In this document: piece after piece, positions 48,688 through 61,860 of the stretch
Numbering within the stretch: position 1 is the stretch's first letter
Layout of the letters: the number at the start of each line of letters is the position of its first letter
From: Chamaea fasciata
Lineage: Eukaryota; Chordata; Aves; Passeriformes; Sylviidae
Reading direction: 5' to 3'
DNA length: 64,000 bases
Assembly (NCBI GenBank): GCA_029207755.1
Contig: JARCOQ010000009.1
Location: 35,362,914-35,426,913 of the forward strand
Notes under the pieces: generated by a model
Databases searched by the model: none
Told to the model about the DNA's origin: nothing
The model's input: only the letters and a program-made list of their open reading frames with translations
Made by a program: the position numbers and the translations under genes

Positions 48688-48902
48688 CCTTCCTTCCTTC
48701 CTTCCTTCCTTCCTTCCTTCCTTCCTTCCTTCCTTCCTTCCTTCCTTCCTTCCTTCCTTCCTTCCTTCCTTCCTTCCTTCCTTCCTTCCTTCCTTCCTTC
48801 CTTCCTTCCTTCCTTCCTTCCTTCCTTCCTTCCTTCCTTCCTTCCTTCCTTCCTTCCTTCCTTCCTTCCTTCCTTCCTTCCTTCCTTCCTTCCTTCCTTC
48901 CT
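48688..48902. repeat. (CCTT)n microsatellite, about 53 units
   Basis: About 215 bases of uninterrupted tetranucleotide repeat, cctt on the plus strand and aagg on the minus strand, followed by a less regular C/T-rich tail to about 48,933. It creates false open frames of Leu-Pro-Ser-Phe on one strand and Arg-Lys-Glu-Gly on the other. Absence of interruptions suggests recent expansion and high length variability. The exact count in an assembly may be unreliable. Confidence 0.98.
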
Positions 48903-51900
48903 CCTCTCCCCTCTCCTCCCTTTCCTCCCTCCCTGTCATCTTGGAATACCAGTGATAGACTGAAGCCCTCAGCACAGATAAAAGACCTCCCCAAATCCTC
49001 TTGCTGGAGCCCTCTGGGCATTCAAAGGCTTTCCCAAACCATTTCTTTGATGAATGGACACAGAAACTGGAGGCAACCATACTTCTGCCAACCCCTTGCT
49101 GCCTCCATTCTCTAGCAGCCAAAAAGCTGGCATGCTTTTGCCTGAATTCCCATCCTTGGTAAGGTCTCCCCTTTCTAATTCTCTGCCACAAGCACAAACC
49201 CATTCATTCAATTCCCATCTTCCTGGAGATGCCCCCTCGACTCCCACAGCTGAGATCCTGCACTGAAACCCTTCCAGACAATTCATCAAAATCTCACCTC
49301 ACTCTGAAAAAAAAAAAAAAAACAACCATAGAGATGGTGCAAAACCTCACACGGGGCAGCCATGGTTGCTAAAGCATCTAATTATGTACTTTCTCATTAC
49401 TGAGCCCGATTTGATTTCAGCAGGTCCCTGGCTTCCGCTCTGGGATGTAACACCATGCTCTGAATCATCCCTGTCCCATCTGCTCCTGCCTTTGCCCTTC
49501 CCCACTCACAGGTAGGACAACACACCAATGGGAGTGTTAATGGCTTTGTTAAGAGAAGTTGGGGACAGGGAAGGAGCTTTTCTTTGGGCTAGGATGACTG
49601 AGCTGGGTTTGTGCTTGTGGGATGCCTGTACACCCCAGTTCTGTGCTGGTTTTGTCCTAGTGCTGTGCTCCCAGATGGGAACACCATGGCTTATGGGCAG
49701 ATGGTGCCAGGCTCACGCCCAGCACTGAGTCACCACTGAGCACAGCTTGCACCAGAGCAGCATTAAAGGAAGAGCTGTTGGGTGGTTCTTTTCAGGTGAA
49801 GGGATGAGGAAAAGCCTTCTCGGGATGATGCTCTGGAGCTCTCAACCAAGTCAAGGCAACTGAACCCGCAGCAGCAAACCCAGCCTTAGAGCGCGTGAGC
49901 GATTGCGGTCAGAGCAGCAGCTCCCTGGAACTGTGCCAAAACTTCTCCTTTCCACCTCGCTGGGATTTTCCCAACAGTTTGCAAATCCCATCAAAGGCAG
50001 ATAAAAACACCCACCAACGTTCCAGGGCCAGATGGTAGTTTGTGTTTATGAAAACTGTGATTTGTTTTTATGGAAACTAGTAAAAGCATAGTGGGCAAAC
50101 CTGGAAAAACACGGCTCACCCTTCGGGAAAGAGGATATTTTATGGACAGCTTTGGTTGCCACCTCTGTTTTACAGCTAATGGAGCTTGGGAGAGGGGAGC
50201 TCATAAAAGGTCTGCCCAACCCAAGAGAGCCGCTGTGGGATCCAGAGGCCACTGGCTGAAATTCAGCCTGAATTAGGGAGAAGTGGAAGAGAGGTGTTTC
50301 ACATGACGTGCCAACTTTCCAGCTCACCAGGAGAGAGAGTTCATTGCTCATGAACCTTCCTTATCAGAGACTGAAGCCATGGGCTTGCTCCACAAAGCTG
50401 GTGGAGAAGCCTCAAGAACCACCAGGGTCCATCTCGCGAACGAGACAACAAATAAAAGGCTCGGTATCGGCTTTGTGTCCTACAGGGATGTAACTGGCTT
50501 CATTCTCTGCATTTTTCTCCAAGTAACAGGTAAAAATGAAGCATCAGCTGGAGCTTCTCATGCACTGGACTTCTCCTGGAGCACTTCCACTTCTGGCTGA
50601 TCTCTCTCTCCAGCTCTGCCCAACAACTGCCCCTGTGGCGTGGTGTTGGTTTTGGCTGGATTAACCTCAGCCTGATCCCCTGAGCGCAAGGCCCAGGGCA
50701 CAGCCAGCATAAATCCTGTTGGCTGCGGTGGCCCCAGGCCAGGAGTGATGTCGGTTCCCGGAGAAGACTCATAAATTTCATCTGAGTTTCCTTCTGCCGA
50801 GTTTTCCTTTAGTTTGCAGAGGATCTGCAGTACTTTATCTGTCATGAGGGCTCCCAGGGACTCGCGTTCTGATGTCATAAATTTGTCATCACCACGACAT
50901 CACTGACACACCAAGCACGAGGAGGAAGGGCTTCAGGGCTAAGCAAAGGACCCTCCCTCCAACAAATGGCAATGATTCACACCAAAATTCCCCTGGGAAG
51001 CAAAATAGGGAAGAATTCACACTTTGCAGTCCAGAATTCTCTTTTCTATTTGTCGCCAAAGTGAGACCTGACCAATGTGGTGGGTTTGGACACACTGCTT
51101 CCAAGAGCAGGTGTGTGTCTCCTGATTCTGAAGGTTTGCTGACCTCCTGGGTTTATTTTGTTTCCAAGAACTTCCATTCCTCCACATGACAGCTGAGCAG
51201 TTTCATGAGTAAAGACAGATTTTGGAAGAAATCAGGGCTGTGAGTAGGCAAGACCTCTTTTGAAGTTGTTGGGGTGCTGCACTTTAGCCTGGTGATAACC
51301 CCATGGCCTTTTTCCTTAATATACCTGCACAGAAGAAAAGGAAAATGCTCAAAAAAGTAAATCCCAGCATTTCTGGGGATGAGGGCCCTGTTATTTGAAG
51401 AGGCTGAAGTGAACCTTGCTGAATTCCTGTAGAACTTCCTCCTTACAGCCACTTGGAAATGTTGATTTTTTTGCATCTTTCCATCGCTGCTCTCCCAGCA
51501 TGGGAAGCAGCTTTGGGGCCAGGTAAATACTTGCTGACACCATTGAGTGCCATCATCTGGAAGGAAAGCAGGGTGGATTTGGGACTAGTTGAGGATCCAT
51601 CTAAGAATAATTGTCCTTGTCATGCAGCCCCTGCCCTTGAACAGCCTCTTCCATGAATATCCCAACACCTGGACAGTTCAGCCTGGCATCACACATCCTG
51701 CAGACTGACCCTGCTGCCTGCCTTCTTTCAGTGCTGTTACTCCAGGATTTCTTGGCAGGTTGTCTAGAAATCAGCAAACAACTCCACAAGAGAGTAGACC
51801 TCAGGATGGGAAAACTAAAAAAGAGTTCTACAGCACAGCCTGTGACTTTCTGAGGGATATTTGGCTGCTCTCTTGAGCTGCTGTGTAGTAGGAAAGGGCA

Positions 51901-51929
51901 GGGAGAGGACATAATTCTGCTCTAACTTG

Positions 51930-52060
51930 CTACATCATCAGTTTTCATTAAAATATTCTTCTGCCACATCTTTGTAATTTTTCATTTCGGAGGCAAATTT
52001 ATTAAAGGTGTACTTCAGCCTGATTAAATTAAATAAGTGGCACTAGCAAATAAAGGTTTT
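51930..52060. promoter_or_regulatory. AT-rich candidate element
   Basis: Contains cattaaaatattcttctg, tttgtaatttttcatttcgg, aatttattaaagg and tgattaaattaaataagtgg. The composition and lack of simple repeats suggest a conserved non-coding element. Low certainty. Confidence 0.2.
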
Positions 52061-52107
52061 TTTTTTTTTATCTCGGCACACCACAAAAAAAAAAAAAGGG
52101 GGGGGGG
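52057..52107. repeat. T13 - 15 nt - A13 - G10 homopolymer hairpin
   Basis: T13 at 52,057-52,069, a 15-base loop (atctcggcacaccac), A13 at 52,085-52,097, directly followed by G10 at 52,098-52,107. The T and A runs are equal in length and can pair completely. A second G9 run lies at 52,163-52,171. Confidence 0.9.
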
Positions 52108-55100
52108 AGTTGAGGGAGAAAAATCGCTGTGGTACAAGCAGCTATTTAATACTCTAACTGAAGGGGGGGGGATATTCCATTCTTCATAAGCTTCCATTTG
52201 TTATCTTCCCTCAGCCCCACCACCACAAATCACTTCGGAGCCTTGCAGCAAAAATACCCCAAATGTAAAGAACTATAATATCCTGTGTTTTCCAAGATAG
52301 GTAATAATACATTTTGCAGACAAACAAACCTTCCTAGCACTCCACCAGCTCCTTTCCTATGTCTCCCGGTGTGGCTCTAAACTTCTCACACTCATTTCAG
52401 GGCTATTTCCTGGTCAGAGATAGCTTTGAAAATGAGGCTGAAAAGGGTTTGTCAGCTTATTTTTGTTTTGATTTCTGCTAGGCAGCAAGAAAGGGCAGGC
52501 ACTGTGTTCTGAAATTCAGGACTTGCCTTTGCTACTTTGCTTTGATAGGGCCACTTTGCCTGTGGTTTTCCCCCCACAGTCTCTCCCCAAACCCATCTGA
52601 GCTAGTTTTAGGTGGAAAAATAGAGTGTTTGGCTGATCTCTTCCCCCTTAGCCCTGTTACAATGTTCGGGTAATTCTAGGGCTGTGAGCACACGAGCATT
52701 TTTTAAGCCTTATGTCAAACATGGCTCTCCCCTTCCACAAGCTTTAAAACCAACTGTCCTAGTGGGATGCTCTGGTGAAGCCAGGGCTGAGAAAGGAAGA
52801 AGGGCTTCCAGAGACATCCAGGTTTCCTCTTGGTACAAAAGGCAGCTTTTGCTTCCCCCAAAGCCACCCTGCTCCTGCTGTCTGACCACCCAGGAAGGAC
52901 ACTGGGATCCTCCGGCCAAGAGCAGCTGTGGCAGCAGGAGGTGGTGCCTGGCCTTGGGGCTGAAGTCTCCAGGCCTTTGCTGCCAAGAGGAGACAACACA
53001 TCCATGACAAACAGAGGGAAAACTTGGGAAGTTTATTGGATTGAGAGCTTGCCATCTGTTTCTGCCACAGTCAGCCCATGTCTCTCTCTCCACTGCCAGT
53101 AGCTGGAGACAAACAGAAAGGAAGCAGACAGACATATCCAGCACCCCTCACCCACCAAGAAAAATCTCTCCAGGCTTCTCCCAGTGGAAAACAGAGTCAA
53201 AAAGGTGTTGCACCCTCCCTTACAGCTTTCCTCCAAGTTCAGCTGTAACTGGGTGGAAAACTGCTGAGCCAAAGGCATCCGTCCTTCCAAGAACTTCATT
53301 CCCTGAAGCACACACAGAGGCAGGAGCAAACTCAGCAGGTGTCTGCTGGATGTCCCCTTCAAATGCCTGTCACCTCCACAAATTCTCTCTACTGGGTATA
53401 TATTGGGTCTTTATTTCCCCACAAGAAGCAAAACCAAACTTGGGGGGACACAACCACGGGCTTGCATCCCTGGGGATGACAGGCAGGGACACGGAGCGAG
53501 AGCAGCCAAAAGTCTGCCACCAAGGGGACTTGGTTCCGAGCCAAAACCAACCTCAGCAGCTCTGCTAGCACAGCCCAGCCTTCACCTTCCCTGCTGACCA
53601 ACAGCAGCAGATGCAGGGCTGAGGGAGCTGGGACACCTTGGGAAGGGCTAAGCTCGGCTTTGGAAGGTAAGGCACCTCCACATTCCTTACCCAGTACGAA
53701 AAACTGAACATGCTTTTGAACAACACTGATGATCAACCATCAGCCCCTTGGAAGATTTCCATAGCAGCATTTGACTACTGGATAGCGATCAAGTCAGTGA
53801 AGCCTTGCCAAGTTCTGGGCACTTGGTTGGCAGAAAAAATGTTTAGTGCTTCAGGGAAGACTCGGTGCAGCTTTTTATCCCTTCTAGTCCCAACACATTT
53901 AAACAAAAATAAGCCTTTTCTCCCCTCTCCCTCCCAACCACCATTTTCCCACATTTAGCAGTAGAGAAGGAGGCCACACGTGTTGGTTTGGCACGTTTCA
54001 GCAGCACTGTTTATAATGGAGTTGCTCCCCAAATGTCATAAGGCTATTGTTTTCCTCGTTGGCCACACGTCTGCCTGAATTTTAGGCTATTCCCTAAATA
54101 TCACAATTTCTCTGCTTCCTGCAACTCTCTGCTGTTATTGGTTATTGTCCTCCTGAGATATATATGTTTTTTGTCCCACTTCTCTCCAAAGTGTCCAATT
54201 TTCTCCCACTTTGGTACCCACTGAAACAAATGATCCACGTGCCTTTGGTCTCACCGAGCAGGGGGGACAGCTGGGGGGAAAAATACCACCCTGAGGGGGA
54301 AAATATTTCAAAAAATAAAATAAGGATTTTTTTTGCTGCCCAGATCTTTTATTTTACCTTTCTCTCCTAATCTCTGTTGCCCAGGGATCTACTGCCAGAA
54401 CCCTGGTGAATTTTGCAATTAAAGCCACAGAATTCTCAACTATCAGAGTTAATATTTTTTGCCACTGTTGGTCACCTTTGCCAAAATCTCACACAGGAGT
54501 TGGACACATGCCTGGTTTAAGCGGCTCCTTTTGGCCCTTGCTTTGTCTCCACTCTCTTCACACTGATGGCATGGATGCACAATCTCTCACTTCTTGCCCT
54601 GAGCATCCTTTGCTGGCTTCCTCCCTCTCTATCCTGCAGTTTCTGTGTGCAGGGAGGAAAGAGAACCGGGACCAATGCTGAGTCTCTCCATCTGGACGGC
54701 ACCAGAGGGGCCAGCAGCAGCTGAAGCATCAACACCCCTGCCATTTCCTTGGAAAGACTCAGGATCCAAGGGAGGACGGGGTGCTGGGAGAAATATGGAA
54801 GAAGGAAGAAAACCTGGCAACAGCAAGAAGACGAGAACTTCAGGAGTGGTGAAAAACCCTGTTGGAGTCAGTCTCAGGGAGAGTGAAGGAAGCAAACAGA
54901 GATCTTGGAGTAGGAGGCAATCTCTAGGAACATTTTTCCACTGGATGACTGAAGGCAAAGGAGATGTGACTCATCAGAGGGGTCCCTCCTCACTAAAAGC
55001 ATTCTCTCCCACAGGACTGTCCAGGGATGCAGACAGTAAGAGCTGGGAGATATTTGGATGCTCTGGTAGCAGAGGGTTCGTTCAGCTCCAAGGACAGCTC

Positions 55101-57429
55101 CCCACCTGCCAGTGAGCAGGTCCCAGCATCTCTCAGCATCCTCCTCTGCCCTGCCGGTGAGGACCATCCTGACCTGCCTCTGGCACGGCAGCTCTGCCAG
55201 CTCTTTCCCAGAGAAAGAGTGAAGTGTTAATTTAAACACCCTCATGTGTTTTTTAACTCTGCTACACCCTTTGAGACACGACCTGATTCTTTGTTCTCAC
55301 TTCAGGTACTGGTCAAAGGTCTGAGATTTGTCCCTCTTGGATTATTTCATCCTTTTCCAGCAAGATCTCAGCCCAGAAACACCTGTGCCAGCCTTTTAAT
55401 GAGACTTGGCCTCTGCAGGGAGAAACAACTCCACACCAAGCCAGAGTCCTGGAGAAAGACCCCGTGGAGGTTCTCCTGTTGCAGAAAAATGAGTGTGGGA
55501 CAGGAAAAACCCAGGATCAGTACAGCTCTATGGAAAAGTGCTCTACTGCCGCCCCCTCCCCAGCAGGCTGAGCTGTAAGCAGGGTATAAACATCCCTCAG
55601 GTGTTGGCAGCATCCGCTGTGTCACACACATCTCTTGGGCACATTCGCTCCAGTGCTTTATTCCCCCATCGGAAAAAAAATACTTTTTAGAGCAGTACAA
55701 AACTGATTAGATTGAGGCAAGGGAAAGAGTGATGGAAAACAGTGAACAGTAAAAACCTGGGAGCAGGCAAGAGTTTCTTGGAGGAAAATAAGAGAAAATA
55801 AAGCTGATGCTTTCAAGATTAATGACTAATGACAAATAATTGTGGCTGTGGAACAGGAGTGAGAAGGCAGAATGGAAACAAGAACCAGACAGGAGAACTA
55901 GGCACTAGGTCTAATGGTGAATTTAGGGCCATTAATTCATAATTGCAGCCATTACAGCCAGGAGTTTCAAGTGAGTCCAGCAATATTAAGAGCTGCTGGA
56001 TCCAGTGCCTCTCTGAAAGAACCTGGCTGTTATTTAGGGTTCTAAGTGAAGGCTGAACTGCTGTGAAAAAAGCTGATCCTCATCTCACATTATGGGTGCT
56101 TGTAGGAATCTCTGCCCTGAAGAAGGAAGGAATGAGGACAGAGAAGACACGTGCCCTCCACCCTCCTTCTCCGGGCACAAAATGAGCCACTTTGCCCACA
56201 CTTATGAGCTCCTGGGCTTTTCTTTTCCCCCACATGAGAAGCAGATTCTCCATCTTTGCCGGGTGCTTCAGAAAGCAGCAAACACCAGTCCCAGCAGCTG
56301 AATGTGCCCGTCCTCCCTTGCTTTGCTTTTTCAAAGGGGAAATCAAAGTATATCATGACATCCAAAGGTCTGTTCCCAACAGCATGGGATAAAAGGCAGG
56401 GCACCAGGTGAGGGAGGGTGATTTTTTTGTGGTTTGAACAGTGTCCATCCTTCTAAGGAGGGGGTTAATATGCTGCCTATATCACATCCCTGTGAATCAC
56501 ATCTATTTAATTTAATGAGAAAACTGACAGTTCGGTGTGACCAGCAAAGATCGTCCTGCTTTGTGTCACCCAGAAGTTACAAAACAGCCAGTTTTGCTCT
56601 AATCCTGGAATATTTACAGCTAGAAAGGATGGAAACAGAAGGAACACAGTTAAATCTCAAGCAAGACGCATTCCTCTCAGATCTCGCATTCACAATAGAC
56701 AGAGGCACTCAAACCAGCCTGGCAGGGTACACAAGACACTTGACAGCCTGGCAAAGCTTTGTTCCTCACAGAGATCAATCAAAGCAAGAGAGAGACTTGC
56801 CAGGGAAGCTTGGGATCAGTTGTTTTCTCCTAGTCCAACTATGGTTTTCTCCTCTCTGCTTGATTCACTTCACCCTTGTGGTGTCTTCTCCCTGGTGGGA
56901 AATCTCACCAGAGGTTCTGCAAAGCATTTTAACTTAATGTTCCAGCTGGTTTGAAACTAGGAGCTTCTCTCAGTCCCTTGCCAAGCACCTTGCAGGAGAG
57001 GAAGTGTCTTCATGGTATGGGATTCATCCCTTCCTCTTTACCAATAACTGAGTGAATGACCAACAGCAAAGCACTGTTTCCTTCATGGCCTTCGGCTTCT
57101 CCAAACCTTTTCCCTCCCCTGTTAATTGAGATCACACCCCATTATTTTCCCTGTGCTTGAGGCACATTAAAACCCACAGCTATTAAACTGTGTTTGATGA
57201 ACAGAGAAAACCACTTTGAGTGCAACCTGCAAACCTCTGGTGTCAAAGTGAGGAAGAAGAGGAGGGTGATTGAGGCAGGATGGCAAGGTGTCATTTCCAC
57301 AGTCACTTTTTTTTTTTTTTCTTTCTTTTGGCTGATAATTCCATTTTTACACGTGCCCACCAGGTGTTCCCCACATCACACTCGGTATAGCCAGATGGCT
57401 TCAGAATCCCTTCCCCACCGTGTATCATC

Positions 57430-57680
57430 AGATCCTCATCATCTCGCTGATGTGTAATGGCCCCGTCAGAGGGGAACGAGCTGCTCAGGGTAATTGTCTG
57501 CATGTTCCTGAACATCTGCGCACACGTCCCTGCTTTCAGAGCCCGGAGCCTGCAATTCCTAGTGGGAGAGGAGCTCCCCCTGCGAGGTGCCTTTAAACGC
57601 CCGGTAATTACTGCAGGAGATAAGCAGCCTGTGTCACTACAACTCAATTGCCATCACGCCCAAAGGTCACTGGCTCAGCT
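57430..57680. promoter_or_regulatory. Possible conserved element with mixed CpG and TAAT words
   Basis: Holds atctcgctgatgtgtaatgg, agggtaattgtctgc, catctgcgcacacgtccctg, ttaaacgcccggtaattact, and caaaggtcac, which resembles a nuclear-receptor half site with extension. CpG is higher than in neighbours. One plus-strand frame of 80 codons spans it with no recognisable product. Confidence 0.25.
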
Positions 57681-58653
57681 TTACACAGCCGGGCTTTAAC
57701 AGAGTCAGATCCTGCTGCAGGGTAAGGGTTGGACAGATGGAGGGATGGAGGAAGGAATGGAGGAAGGGATGACCAAGCTGCTTCACACCCCAGAAAGAGG
57801 CATTCGCTGTTCCGAGAAGGAGTGGGACAAGACACTTCGGACTGTGATCAGAATTTGGGAATGCCTGTGCAAGGTCAGAGTCCTGTCACCAGCTATGTCA
57901 CCCTGTAAAGCACATCCAGGACCTTGAGAACATGATTTGGTGCAGATTTCAGACTCACTGCAGGCCTGATCTTACAGCAAAAAGAGTAACACTTAACACA
58001 AAACTATAAGAAACACCAAGATTAGAAAGGACTTTAATCGATGGCAAGGGCCAGCGAGTTTAGGACAGGTTTTTGATGCCCCAACAATGTGAGGAAGCAG
58101 TGGTGGGCAGAAGTGCTCCTTCAGCCCCTCTGGAGATGCAGCAAAGCCCTGAGTGCTGCCAGTTGCTGGTGCAGGAGTGGGAGAGGAGGCAGTTGTAGGA
58201 AGCAAATAAAATAGAAATAGCTGAGCAGATCCAAAGGGGATTGACAGGCAAGTGACAGTATTACCGAACTGGCAGCTCCCCTGGTGTCCCAGCTTCTGAG
58301 CCAGCCTCAAAGGAGAGCTGACTGGTAGATCAGCATCAAGAAGTGCACAAGAAGGGAAGGAATGGCTCCTCTCTCCAAACCTCCCCATCCTATTCCTCTG
58401 CCCAAAACCCAGCCGAGAGAGTGGAGCCTGAATCCAAAGCTCTTCCCGACTCTGTTTCCCTCTTGCTCTGACTGCCCCTAGCAGGGCAGGGCTGGGAGGG
58501 CACAAAACCTCAGTTCAAATGGAGGTCATGGGTGAGGCCTCACCTCAGAGGGGACAAACCCACCAGCCACCACCAGGATCTGGGACAGCTGGGCCCCTCG
58601 GGCAGCTCCTCCGAAGGGCTGGGAGCAGGGCCGGGAGCTTTGCCCACAGACAG

Positions 58654-58679
58654 CGGGGCTGCGGGGCGGGAGAGAGGGG
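58654..58679 (+). other. G-quadruplex motif (plus strand)
   Basis: Four runs of G3-4 separated by loops of 4, 1 and 5 bases (ggggctgcggggcggg, agaga, gggg). Meets the usual G4 sequence rule. It lies at the edge of a CpG-bearing patch (58,595-58,680), immediately before a TAAT-rich stretch. Confidence 0.75.
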
Positions 58680-58694
58680 AGCAAGGGAAGAGGG

Positions 58695-58775
58695 CAAAGG
58701 GTGTCCATTGATATAATTGACTGCTCAACTAATTAAAATTCCAAGGCTGCTAATTGGGGCTGGGATCTGCCTGCT
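58695..58775. promoter_or_regulatory. TAAT cluster next to GC-rich patch
   Basis: gatataattgactgctcaac, then taattaaaattcc and gctaattggggc within 60 bases. GC-rich, G4-bearing sequence immediately upstream is a common arrangement for developmental enhancers. Motif evidence only. Confidence 0.3.
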
Positions 58776-61694
58776 GAATGCTCCCCTCAGTGGCTCAGCC
58801 CGGAGAGAGGGGAGCCTGCATGGAAGAGGGGATGAAGGCTTGGAAGGAGCCGGGCCCCTCATCAGGGCTGGCAGAGCCCCAGAGCTGTTTTGTCTGACCG
58901 ATAATAAGTCACCAAATCACTTTTGACAAGTGAAGGGGATTGGAAATAATGGGGGTCTGTGAAAAGCCCAGGGCGCAGACGGGGGGGATCCATGAGATAA
59001 TGAGGAGGAAAAGCCCTGGCATGGCCAGGGGCTTCCCCCCTCCCAGCAGGGAAGCGGGACCGGGCGTGAGGGCATGGGCAGGAGGCTGTATGGGACATCT
59101 GTGCCACACTCCAGTCAATGTTTGGCCTGAAAAGCCTCCGCCTTAGGCACAAGGAAAGCAGGGACTGCCTGGAGGGGGTCAGCCTGGAGCTCCCAGGAGC
59201 ACTTAGTGCCCCTGCTCTGCCTCAGCTTTTTGGGAGTGGTCTTTGAAAGCCTCGTACCACAGCACCGAAATCCCTGTCATTTTTCCATTTCCCACCCTTA
59301 AGTTAGGTGTGTTCCATGCATTGCCCAGATGTGCCAGCAGCAGCTGCCCACCTGATCCAAATAAACTCCTCATCCCTACGGGATCCAGGTGCTCCAGCTG
59401 CAGCAGACATGGGAAATCAGCAATCAGACTGCAATAATTAAAGTGTTCATTTACATACCAATACCCCAGATATTCTCCACCTCACATCCCTTTCACAATG
59501 ATGCAGTGTCCAAATCTGGAGCGTGTCTGAGTGCACACAGCCAATTTCTTTCTACTCAGAAAAAGAAAATGGCCTATTTTTATTTTCATGTCAACGCACT
59601 CTGTGTAATATCCAGTGAGCGATTTTAGTGTCTAATGCAGCTTCCACAGAATCCTCACCTCCTGGGAAATCAGATGGGTGCCCTCTTCACCTTGATTTGG
59701 AGAATAAAAGTCCCTCTAACACTCACGAGGCATCCAGGAGATGTAACTAGATTCTTGGGAGCATGAGTATTGGGACACATTTGATCAAAACTGGAAAGAG
59801 GAGCCAGGATGCATCACTTTTGAGATGGAAAGAGAAAAGACACTGGAACCGACGTCAAGTTTCTCACTTTCGCATAGGATTTCACATCTGGGCAATAACC
59901 ATGGCTTTCAGGTTGTTTCTTCCAGACAAAAATGCCCAACTTGCTTGAGCTTGGTCTCTCTCACCCCCAGATACAGACCTGGTAAGCCTTCTCTCCAGCC
60001 TTCATTTTTCTTTGGGAAGGACTTTCCCTGGAGTAGAGCTCCCAAGGAGGACAGCCGCATATTCCAGTGGTGCTGCACCCCACAGTTTTTTCAGGGAACC
60101 TGATTCCTCACTCTCCTCCTTCCCAGAGATCCTGCACTGGCAGGGACAAGAACACAGGGGCAAATATGCCCATTTTTCATCATGTCAGTGATTTTTTTGA
60201 ACATAGGAAAGAGGAAAACCTTAACTCCTGAGTGCCTGCAGGCCAGGGAGCTGTTGGATGCCACAGACATTTCCCAGTGCTCCTTACAGCCCTTTTCCCA
60301 GCTCCATCCAGTTGGTTTCAAAGCAGATCTCATGTTTCAGCAGCACTATGGGGACCTCAGGAGGTAGTGACACCTTTTTTTTTTTTTCCACATCAAATAA
60401 TACAAAAGGATAAAACTAATGTTTTAGTGGAGTTCTTTCCCTCCTTTTCTTCTCTAAACTTGGATTATGGAAGCTCCAGCTGAGCTCTCAAACAGGCACT
60501 GTGCAAGTCACATTCTCTGCTTCAAAGTGATGCAGCAGTTCATGGCAGTTTATTTGCTGCCTGGGTATTTTTTAAGCCAGAGATTCCCAAAGGAAAACAG
60601 AACCAAATTCCCTCTGCTTCCAGCCCTCCTGTTCCCTGAAGGCCACCCGATTCACAGTGCAAAACCATAATCCCTAAGATGCTATTTGCCTGGATTTCCC
60701 TGACAAAACACCGCCAATTCAAGTCGGGTGAAGTGCTCCTGGACTCACTTACGGGGTCTCATTCTCAGATCAGCCTCTGATTTTTCCTTTTTGGGAGCAA
60801 AATAACAAAAATCCTTTGAAAAGGAAGCTTCTTGCAATTGCAATGGCAATGCTCCTTTCCTAGAAAGCACTAAAAATCATTCTGTGTGCCTCAAGGTCTT
60901 CATCCCTCCCTTTTTGTACAGCAAATCTTCAAAGCCCCGATGGACAAGCGGGGCTGAGGCCTGCCAGGGGAAGCAACATTCCCAGGTCCTGCAAAGGAGG
61001 AGAGAGGGCACAGAGGGGAAGAGGATGGGTCTGTGGGATTGTCTGCATTTTTCCTTAACAGTTTGGGGTCAAGCCTGATTCCCGGTGGGGTCAGCTCTCC
61101 TGCAGGCTGACACGCCAAAGTCAAAGGGGACTCTGCTTCCCTGTGGGAACCCAGCCAGGGGAGGCTCTGCAGCCACTTCGGGAGCACCAGGCTCGGAGGA
61201 GGATGCAGAAAAGCATCCTGTCCCCTGCCCTGCCCCATCCATGGGCATCTCTCAGCACTAACATCCCTTCCCATAGAGCACTAGGGGCTACATGGGATCA
61301 GTGGGACACAGTCTGGGAGCAGACTGGTATAGGACGGACGTCAAGATTCAAAATAATCACCCAAAAATCCCCTTTCATCATCTACAGGATCCTCTTCACC
61401 TGCTAAACAATCCCAGAAAATTGAAGTCATGGTGACTCTACAGCATTTTGCAAAGTGTTGACGCCTCTGATAAGAAAAAAGGGAAGGAAATGAGGAAATC
61501 TGTACAGCTGGACAATACCTAAACATTCCATGCACCAGAAAGAGACCTGGGCAAAACAGCATCTGAAAGGGAGATGGAGAGTAAGGGAAGTTGCTTGTGC
61601 TGCCTGGCTCACATGGATGGAGCAAGATGCTCGTGCAGCCAAAGGGGAAGAAGAGATAAAATATGAAGATGTCAAAGTTGTTTTTTTTTTTTTT

Positions 61695-61860
61695 CCAGAA
61701 TGTAAGCTCCATTACACAAGGCGAAAGGTGCGCATTAAGTGCAATAAAAAAATAAGCTTTTATAGAGATGAATTTGTCTGCCCCGTCCTCCTTAAACCAG
61801 AGGCTATAAATTGTGACATATCATGTATGTTTTGGGAAGCGAAGGCAGGAAAAACGAAAG
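61695..61860. promoter_or_regulatory. AT-rich candidate element
   Basis: Contains aagctccattacacaaggcg, gtgcgcattaagtgcaataa, taagcttttatagagatg, and tataaattgtgacatatcat. No simple repeat and no transposon. Possible conserved non-coding element. Low certainty. Confidence 0.22.

Larger units (their letters stand above)
48903..58694. other. Non-coding sequence, no transposon recognised
   Basis: Nearly 10 kb without a recognisable CR1 or LTR. Simple sequence includes A16 at 49,307-49,322 and T14 at 57,307-57,320; the homopolymer cluster at 52.06 kb is listed separately. Open frames up to 178 codons (for example 53,041-53,568 and 56,434-56,937 on the plus strand) have no domain I recognise. Confidence 0.45.

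Noticed and set aside
48428..49203. Open frames of 183 and 197 codons with Arg-Lys-Glu-Gly repeats
   Set aside because: They are the minus-strand translation of the (CCTT)n microsatellite. A repeat unit whose length is not a multiple of three gives the same peptide repeat in every frame.
58010..58070. Possible CR1 tail near 58.03 kb (tagaaaggactttaat)
   Set aside because: Only a few bases resemble the CR1 core, and none of the neighbouring CR1 segments follow.
61681..61698. T14 followed by CCAG, resembling a splice acceptor
   Set aside because: No exon-like frame or donor site that I can recognise follows. Such tracts are common by chance.
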